Positions 12,776 through 17,921 of a stretch of DNA of 17,921 nt are shown here, one piece after another. This stretch comes from JAQVUB01 sp033809415. Its GTDB lineage: Bacteria; Verrucomicrobiota; Lentisphaeria; Oligosphaerales; Oligosphaeraceae. Position numbers and translations under genes: made by a program. Positions within the stretch are counted from its first letter, which is position 1, and each line of letters begins with the position of its first letter. Below the pieces are notes generated by a model, which had not been told where the DNA came from, did not search any database, and worked only from the letters and a program-made list of their open reading frames with translations. The stretch is taken from positions 1-17,921 of the forward strand of contig JAPXLT010000066.1 in the NCBI GenBank assembly GCA_033809415.1, given 5' to 3'.

Positions 12776-15771
12776 ATCGCTTCTTTTTTGCTGCCGGGGG
12801 GCATCAAGATAAATTTTTCGAAGCGGGCGGGGTTTTTCCCTCCGCAGATTCCATAGGTCAGGCCCATCCAGTAGTCAATTCGTTTGACATCCTGATCGGT
12901 TGCGACAAAATTGAAGGCGAAAACGCTGCCGGCAACTGGCTGTAGCGGTTGTAATAGAGTGAAGGGGATTGCCAGTTCGTAATCGATTGAACCGTCGTTC
13001 ACTCTGCTGGCTAGCAGGCAGCCTTCAGGAATCCGCTGAGGCAATGGCCAAGTCTGACTGAGCAGGGGCTTCTTTTCATTGCTGGAATACCCAAAACTCC
13101 ATTCCCGGTCATCGTCATTATATCCCACGCTGCCTGCATTATTCAAGGTGTCGAAAGCAATCTGGATGCAATCTCCTGCCCAAATTTTCATTACTTCATT
13201 TGCATTGCAATGTATATCATCGTAAACCCGGGCGGCAAAGTAAAAATATTGCTTGTCCCATCCGATCCAGGCTTTGATGGATAAATCAGCCGGATTTTTC
13301 CACAATGAATGGGATGCCGCATCCGGCGGGTACAGGTACTTGCTCGAGTTAAGCTCGATGAACGGGTGGCCTTCCCACTCGGATAAAGAACCATCAATGC
13401 TTGCCGCCTGGTCAACATAGTAACAGGGCAATGTCTTGACTCTCTGTTCAAAGGACAATTTGCCTTCAGAAGTTGTGACAAGGGCATTGAATGCCGCGCC
13501 CTGATTCAACTGCCGCAAATCGAGCGGACTTGCAAGATTCAATACTACTTTTTCAGTGATTCCAGGACGCAAACGCGAAAAATCCTGTTGGACGGGCGCG
13601 GCGTTCTCGGGAACGCCCGGCAGCTTGATTTGAATCTGTCCGGACAATTCTTTATTGAGCTGGCTGGTCAACTGCACCTGGATTCTGTCATGACTTTGCA
13701 GGCGCAACTCCAGGTCAACTGCCTGCACCAGGAGTTTTCCTTGTTGAACATGGGCACGAAGTTGGTCAGGCGGCTGGTTGCTGACCAGAAAGCAGGGCGT
13801 TCCGCTCAGTATGATGGATTTGCCGGGATCAACGGCATTTCCCATGCAGTCGATGAGCCGGACTTCAGACGTGACCGGCAGTGAGCATTCAACTTCCCGG
13901 TTGTCAGGGCACCATAACGCAGCCAGGGAACCCGTCTGACGCCGGAATAACAGTCCGCGAACCAAACTGCCCATGGATAATGCTTCCGGCTGGTCTGCAT
14001 TGGTTAACAGCTGTGCAAGATTGGCATAGGCGGCTACCATCGGGCGTGGATGCGGCCATTTCCAGATCGAATAGCTGTCATAATTGCCGGCAACTGTATA
14101 CCACATAATCCGTATGACCTGGGGGACGGATGCAGTCAGCAGGAAGGAGCGCAGCATATAGTCAGACATCCGGCGTGAAGCGGCACTGTTCAGCATTTCC
14201 TGCTGGTCAATCGCAAAGCCGAATTCACCATTACTGACCGGCAGCCCGCCGGCCAGGCGAGAAGCCGCCAAGTAGATTTCCGGAAGCTTGTTTTCTTCCG
14301 GGGATTGAACATAATTATCACCGGAAAAAGTGCTTGGATAGCAGTAGGGATGAATCGTTGCTTCGTCGTAGAAGCCGCGTGCTTTTTGTAAAACCTGACT
14401 TAAAAACGGGAATTGGCCTTTCGAGCAATCCACGCCGCTGACTCCGGTAACTGCCACGACGGCGTTAGGGTCCGCCCGTTTGATTCCCTTGTAGCCATAC
14501 TGGTGCAGCTGTGCCACGATTGTGCTGAACCAGTCGGTGTCTTTTCCCAGTTCGTTTTTCACACTGTCCGCGAGGAGGTCCGCCTCACCTCCCCAGAGTT
14601 GATAATTTCGCACACGCCCTTTGAAATGGCTGGCCACCTTGAAGGCAAAATCTTCATATAGTGGTATCAAATCCTCTTTTGGCGGGAAAACATCATGCGG
14701 GTGCTGTTTCATTGCCGCCCATGGCGGGGTGCGCCGCAAGTACATGATTGGTTCTATTCCCAATTGTCGGCACAAATTAACGCGCTGATCCAAACTATCC
14801 AGATAGTGCGGCATCAATTCCTGTTTTTCATTGTAATAAGACCAGCGAAAGGCCATAGCAGAAGCCTTGACCCCGATGCGTGAAAGTGCAGGTAAACGAT
14901 CAAGAGGCCCTGCGCTCATTCCGAAAAGAGAACGCCCGTCATCGGCTGGGGGCAGGGGAGGCGCCACAATGCAGAACGCTCCCTCATGGTTCTGCGTCTC
15001 CCCAGTTTTTGAACGCAACTGATACTGATAGACAAAAAAGCCAAGTTTATCCTGTCTGGGCAGGCGATAGTCCCATTGCCAGGTTGATTTCGGGGCGAGC
15101 ATAAGGTTTTCGGATTTTTCATCAAGCTCATTCTGGTAATAGTCCGAAATCCGCACCTGGAAATTTTGTGTTTCAGGGGTCTCCCTGCTGTTATAGACCT
15201 GAAAGCGGATTTTGACCTCTTCGCCGGGATGAAAGATATTGCCTTTAACTGGGGAGAGCACCTCGCTGCTGATACTGACCGCTTCCGAGGCCTGATAGGA
15301 TGACGCTTGGGCACCCTTTTCCAGTTGGACTGCATCCATCCAGACAGTCTGCTGGTTTTTAGGCTCGACCCGCAACCAGAACTTGTTGTGTCCACCCAGC
15401 GCCTGTGGGGGAAATTCCAACGTGAAACGTTCCCATCGAGTGCTAGGGTGTACCCATTTGTTGATGTATTTTCCATCCCAATTGGTACGGTATCCCTGTA
15501 GATGGACCGTGGTTCCCGGTTCCGCCGCTTTCAAATAACAGGACATGACATAGGGTTGGTCAGGCTCTAAAGTAAAAACAGCATGAGTCATGACGACAGA
15601 TGATAATTTGAGGCTCTTTTGCCCGTCTATGGCAGTGTCGGCGACGATCTCTCCTTTTTCCTCCCAAACTCCATGTCCGGTCTCAAAGCTGCTGTCCCCT
15701 GGAATCAGGTTGCTCCCAGTCAGTTGCAGGCAGCAAAGGACAATCAAAAAAGTCAAAAGATGTTTCAACAT
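12766..15771 (-). CDS. Secreted multi-domain glycoside hydrolase-like protein with CBM4/9-like and CBM9-like modules
   Basis: A 1001-residue exported protein. Signal peptide at 1-20 (KHLLTFLIVLCCLQLTGS). Residues 21-165 resemble a CBM4/9 galactose-binding fold (NLIPGDSSFETG ... WMDAVQLEKGAQASSYQ). Residues 170-270 are a beta-sandwich. Residues 280-600 look like a clan-A TIM barrel: PIMYLRRTPPWA at 341, candidate acid/base Glu396 in NYQLWGGEADL, candidate nucleophile Glu516 in SNGEFGF. The usual Asn before the acid/base Glu is Gly395. Residues 786-990 match a CBM9-like family (IDGSLSEWEG, YFYFAARVYDD, DCIQIAFD). ATG at 15771 has AAGGAG nine bases upstream; the open frame extends to 15930 but overlaps the pseudopilin. 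It starts 43 bp after that gene, hence one transcript. Extracellular glycan cleavage is inferred. Confidence 0.83.
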   Translation of the reverse strand: MLKHLLTFLIVLCCLQLTGSNLIPGDSSFETGHGVWEEKGEIVADTAIDGQKSLKLSSVVMTHAVFTLEPDQPYVMSCYLKAAEPGTTVHLQGYRTNWDGKYINKWVHPSTRWERFTLEFPPQALGGHNKFWLRVEPKNQQTVWMDAVQLEKGAQASSYQASEAVSISSEVLSPVKGNIFHPGEEVKIRFQVYNSRETPETQNFQVRISDYYQNELDEKSENLMLAPKSTWQWDYRLPRQDKLGFFVYQYQLRSKTGETQNHEGAFCIVAPPLPPADDGRSLFGMSAGPLDRLPALSRIGVKASAMAFRWSYYNEKQELMPHYLDSLDQRVNLCRQLGIEPIMYLRRTPPWAAMKQHPHDVFPPKEDLIPLYEDFAFKVASHFKGRVRNYQLWGGEADLLADSVKNELGKDTDWFSTIVAQLHQYGYKGIKRADPNAVVAVTGVSGVDCSKGQFPFLSQVLQKARGFYDEATIHPYCYPSTFSGDNYVQSPEENKLPEIYLAASRLAGGLPVSNGEFGFAIDQQEMLNSAASRRMSDYMLRSFLLTASVPQVIRIMWYTVAGNYDSYSIWKWPHPRPMVAAYANLAQLLTNADQPEALSMGSLVRGLLFRRQTGSLAALWCPDNREVECSLPVTSEVRLIDCMGNAVDPGKSIILSGTPCFLVSNQPPDQLRAHVQQGKLLVQAVDLELRLQSHDRIQVQLTSQLNKELSGQIQIKLPGVPENAAPVQQDFSRLRPGITEKVVLNLASPLDLRQLNQGAAFNALVTTSEGKLSFEQRVKTLPCYYVDQAASIDGSLSEWEGHPFIELNSSKYLYPPDAASHSLWKNPADLSIKAWIGWDKQYFYFAARVYDDIHCNANEVMKIWAGDCIQIAFDTLNNAGSVGYNDDDREWSFGYSSNEKKPLLSQTWPLPQRIPEGCLLASRVNDGSIDYELAIPFTLLQPLQPVAGSVFAFNFVATDQDVKRIDYWMGLTYGICGGKNPARFEKFILMPPGSKKEAIRP

Positions 15772-15814
15772 TGCGGTTTGCTCCTTGACTCTTGTTTTTT
15801 TGAAGATTTTCAGT

Positions 15815-16501
15815 CTATAATTTCCAAGGTTCCCAGAATTGGGTCCAGCTGCTAGCAGTGACGACAACCGGCTTGACCGCGACATGACCATCCAGAAAAA
15901 CCATGCTGACCCGGTTTTGATGGACGGCACCGAGAGAATCCCTTGATGAGGTATAGTACAATTGGAAGTTTTTTTGTACCAGATTTGTTTTCAGTGCTTG
16001 CGGAAGTGCCATCAGGTCAATTTGATAGAAAGAGGCGTCAGTTCGCATGCCGCTGTCTCCCATGCTTAACATCCGATCTGGCAGGGAGAACTGCATCAGC
16101 TTGGGATGTTTATAGCCCAGATTGGCATGAAACCCATTGCCATAATACACCGTATAGGCATAGTTGGAACCGGTCGCAGGCATCGTCCATAAATGCCGGA
16201 CAACTTGCCGTGTCGGACAAATGAACAGTTTGTCGCCTTTGAGATACTTCAGTTGCGTTGCCAGCTGCGGCCAGGAAAATCCCCAATTGCAGGGTGGAGT
16301 ATATTCATCATAATCGTCGATATAAAACAGAATGCCCATTCCCCATTGCTTGAGGTTGTTGCTGCAAATCGTCTGCTGGGCTTTGGCACGGGCCTTGCTT
16401 AAAGCCGGCAGCAGCATCGAGGCCAGGATTGCGATGATGGCGATGACCACTAGCAGTTCAATTAAGGTGAAATTCCACATTTCCTGACGTTGTTTGCTCA
16501 T
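15815..16501 (-). CDS. Pseudopilin-like protein: prepilin-type N-terminus and H-X9-DG box
   Basis: A 228-residue second member of the family at 4663-5394. Leader MSKQRQEMWN then FTLIELLVVIAIIAIL with Glu at +5; Asn, not Gly, precedes the expected cleavage site. H-X9-DG is at His194 to Asp204-Gly205. AAGGAG lies five bases upstream of the ATG in a leader that closely resembles that of the other pseudopilin gene. The two proteins differ strongly after residue 45, in contrast with the near-identical N-terminal DNA. It lies between a LacI regulator (83 bp upstream) and the 1001-residue secreted glycosidase-like protein (43 bp downstream). A partner role for that enzyme is inferred. Confidence 0.88.
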   Translation of the reverse strand: MSKQRQEMWNFTLIELLVVIAIIAILASMLLPALSKARAKAQQTICSNNLKQWGMGILFYIDDYDEYTPPCNWGFSWPQLATQLKYLKGDKLFICPTRQVVRHLWTMPATGSNYAYTVYYGNGFHANLGYKHPKLMQFSLPDRMLSMGDSGMRTDASFYQIDLMALPQALKTNLVQKNFQLYYTSSRDSLGAVHQNRVSMVFLDGHVAVKPVVVTASSWTQFWEPWKL

Positions 16502-16512
16502 TGTGACTCCTT

Positions 16513-16529
16513 TTCAGCAATTCGCTGAA
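16513..16529. promoter_or_regulatory. Perfect-arm inverted repeat before the pseudopilin ribosome site
   Basis: TTCAGC-AATTC-GCTGAA: 6-bp perfect arms around a 5-bp centre, next to AAGGAG. It could be an operator or a small leader hairpin controlling the pseudopilin-glycosidase genes. Confidence 0.45.
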
Positions 16530-16544
16530 TTCTGTTTTTTTACG

Positions 16545-16572
16545 GTCATATGACAAAAAAATTGTTCGTCAA
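16545..16572 (-). promoter_or_regulatory. Candidate promoter of the pseudopilin-glycosidase genes with overlapping palindrome
   Basis: On the minus strand TTGACG (16572-16567) and TATGAC (16550-16545) are spaced 16 bp. The -10 box lies within the perfect 10-bp palindrome GTCATATGAC at 16545-16554, so a dimeric repressor could block it. The promoter is just after the LacI gene stop, giving separate control of the downstream genes. Confidence 0.45.
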
Positions 16573-16583
16573 ACGCTCTGCGT

Positions 16584-17546
16584 CTACGGTTTCAGATTGC
16601 GGACCGATTGCCCGATCAGAAATGAATGGTCAATGATCAACTCAATTTTCTGGCATTTTCCCGCCAGAAGTCGTTGCAGGTTTTCCATTGTCAAACGGGT
16701 TATGTGGTCATATTCCTGCACCAGACAGGTTGGCTCAGGATATAAAAACGGGGTGACGGTTGGCTGGTAGTAGGTGATCAAAGACAAATCTTCCGGTATG
16801 CGATAGCCGGAATGCATCAACTGATGCCAGACCGGAAGTATCAGGTTCTCTCCACAAACCAGCAGTGCGGTTGGTTGATATCTCCGTACCATGGACGGAA
16901 GCTCTTTAATATGTGATATCGTCCCGTAAAAGACCAGGTTTGGATCAAATTCACAATGCGAGGATGCCATCGCCTGTTTGAAGCCATTGAAGCGTGCTGT
17001 TTCACCCCAGGACATATTCTCTTCAAAGGGAGCTAATAAAATGCCGATGCGGCGATGCCCTTGCCGAATGAGATATTCCGTCGCCTGACGGGCGCCACCC
17101 TGGTGATCTGTACATACATAATGACAGCCGACCGTTTGGTAATTGATGGTTATGACCGGCATTTCGGTGATTTGACGCAGTGAATCAGCCGCAGATTCAC
17201 TGTAAACCATGGCGATTACCGCTTCTGAAAAATTCCGGTAAACCTGATCCAAGGCTTGCAAAGGTACAAATTCCACATTGAAATCCAATTGCGAAGCTGC
17301 GCAAAAAAAGCTGCCCAACATGGAGGCTTCATAGCTGTTCCTGATGATGTTGCTGCTGGTCAGCACCATCGATACTGTCTGGCGACGAGCGACTACCGGC
17401 GGCCGATAATCCAAACGACGAGCTGCCGCCAACACCCGGCGCGATACTCCCTCCTTGACATAGGGACGACGGTTGAAAACGCGCGAAACCGTCGCCGGAG
17501 ATACCCCCGCCTCCTGGGCGATTACTTCTATATTGACAGTAGACAT
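16584..17546 (-). CDS. LacI family transcriptional regulator
   Basis: A 320-residue regulator. The LacI helix-turn-helix and hinge are at 3-56: IEVIAQEAGVSPATVSRVFN, then the EGVSRRVLAAARRLDYRP hinge-helix region. Residues 60-320 are the periplasmic-binding-type effector domain (YLIRQGHRRIGILLAPFEE, PTALLVCGENLILPV, RIPEDLSLITYYQPTVTPFL). The frame starts with GTG at 17549 directly followed by ATG at 17546; the ATG is used and the ribosome site is weak (GGGTAG). Two CTGAAA/TTTCAG-type palindromes lie upstream and may serve self-control. It heads the second regulator-pseudopilin-glycosidase set and is divergent from a gene starting at 17913. Effector unknown, most likely a sugar. Confidence 0.9.
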   Translation of the reverse strand: MSTVNIEVIAQEAGVSPATVSRVFNRRPYVKEGVSRRVLAAARRLDYRPPVVARRQTVSMVLTSSNIIRNSYEASMLGSFFCAASQLDFNVEFVPLQALDQVYRNFSEAVIAMVYSESAADSLRQITEMPVITINYQTVGCHYVCTDHQGGARQATEYLIRQGHRRIGILLAPFEENMSWGETARFNGFKQAMASSHCEFDPNLVFYGTISHIKELPSMVRRYQPTALLVCGENLILPVWHQLMHSGYRIPEDLSLITYYQPTVTPFLYPEPTCLVQEYDHITRLTMENLQRLLAGKCQKIELIIDHSFLIGQSVRNLKP

Positions 17547-17575
17547 CACACTACCCGCACTATCAAATGATATTC

Positions 17576-17652
17576 CTGAAAAACTTTCAGAAAAGACAAC
17601 CTGAATGCCTCGAAAAGCGCATTAAGCCCGCTTCAATTCTGAAAGTCTTTCA
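17576..17652. promoter_or_regulatory. Two palindromes upstream of the LacI gene, candidate operators
   Basis: CTGAAA-AAC-TTTCAG at 17576-17590 and TGAAAG-T-CTTTCA at 17640-17652 are both perfect in their arms and share a TGAAA/TTTCA core. The first is 30 bp before the LacI start codon. Their centres are about 63 bp apart, roughly six helical turns, which would allow looping. That the LacI protein binds them is inference. A TTGCCG-16-TATGAA promoter on the minus strand near 17674-17647 would place its -10 box at the second palindrome. Confidence 0.5.
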
Positions 17653-17710
17653 TACTCGCATAATCTAATTCGGCAAAATATGTTTTGCAAATGAATGGTT
17701 GAAAGTTGCG

Positions 17711-17760
17711 ATTCTTTTTGAACAACGAAATGCCCGAAAAGACCCGAAAAAAAATTCATG
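17711..17760 (+). repeat. Dispersed repeat in the LacI upstream region
   Basis: ATTCTTTTTGAACAACGAAA, then TGCCCGAAAAGACCCG and eight A before TTCATG. It is almost identical to 11504-11553, with one extra A. It does not follow a visible gene end. The reading frame here containing GSFRAFRCSKRI is repeat-derived. Confidence 0.85.
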
Positions 17761-17837
17761 GAAATGGCTTTTTCTGCGAAAACAAATCGTATTTCCTGAA
17801 TCCGTGAAGTAACTTTCTGAAAAAGAGGTCAAAAAAG

Positions 17838-17913
17838 TTGACAACCTGCTGATTTGTAGTATATTATGTTGTCGTCTCAACATCATAATTCCACTCACCA
17901 ACGAGGTTGTCAA
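17838..17913 (+). promoter_or_regulatory. Promoter with operator-like inverted repeats for the gene leaving the window
   Basis: TTGACA (17838-17843) and TATATT (17860-17865) are spaced 16 bp, the best promoter match in the window. TTGACAACCT at 17838-17847 is the perfect inverse of AGGTTGTCAA at 17904-17913, which covers the ribosome site and start codon. Between them ATGTTG-N6-CAACAT (17866-17883) sits just after the -10 box. GACAACCT also occurs at 17595-17602. Such nested symmetry is typical of repressor sites. Confidence 0.65.
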
Positions 17914-17921
17914 TGATTAAG
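17913..17921 (+). CDS. Start of a gene cut by the window end
   Basis: ATG at 17913 is followed by ATT AAG and the window ends. GAGG at 17903-17906 has six bases of spacing and a strong promoter lies 48 bp upstream. Three codons (Met-Ile-Lys) do not allow identification. It is divergent from the LacI gene, a common place for a regulated target. Confidence 0.6.

Overview
The window looks like a chromosomal piece of an anaerobic member of the PVC group, most likely Lentisphaerota (Victivallis-like). This is inferred from two secreted pseudopilin-like proteins with the FTLIELLVVIAIIAIL start and an H-X9-DG box, each beside a very large secreted carbohydrate-active protein, from sugar-type LacI and GntR/LacI regulators, and from intergenic regions full of short dispersed repeats. 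No 16S or 23S sequence is present to confirm the phylum.

Layout. 1-292: a structured spacer, a 5S rRNA and its terminator. 293-517: short tandem repeats and a roughly 105-bp dispersed repeat. 518-1450 (-): a nitrilase-superfamily amidohydrolase. 1451-1765: two opposed arrays of ATGGAC-type 9-mers. 1766-7792 (-): a gene set that reads GntR/LacI hybrid regulator, Gfo/Idh/MocA oxidoreductase, pseudopilin, DUF4838-type secreted glycosidase. 8066-8878 (+): PHP-domain histidinol-phosphatase. 8947-10071 (+): promoter, TPP riboswitch and a Thi4-type thiazole synthase. 10184-11494 (+): LarC, the nickel-inserting enzyme of the nickel-pincer cofactor pathway. 11633-12583 (-): an unrecognised, probably exported protein with an unclear start. 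12766-17546 (-): LacI regulator, pseudopilin, 1001-residue secreted TIM-barrel glycosidase-like protein with CBM4/9-like and CBM9-like ends. 17838-17921 (+): a promoter, operator-like repeats and the first three codons of a gene leaving the window.

How it fits together. Two independent loci share one plan: a carbohydrate-type regulator, then a pseudopilin with H-X9-DG, then a huge secreted glycosidase-like protein immediately downstream. I read these as sugar-responsive glycan-use cassettes, in which the pseudopilin may be a dedicated partner for export or surface display of its enzyme. The Thi4 and LarC genes are housekeeping cofactor genes that suggest a low-oxygen, sulfide-exposed life.

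The most unusual structural signal is a family of short repeats built from about 9-bp TTTCSKG-type units ending in a CAAAAA box. Five well-preserved copies and one degenerate copy lie just after stop codons, always in the same orientation relative to the gene they follow; four of them start 13-17 bp after the stop codon. Three other copies are in promoter-like intergenic DNA or at a gene start, so the rule is a tendency and not absolute.
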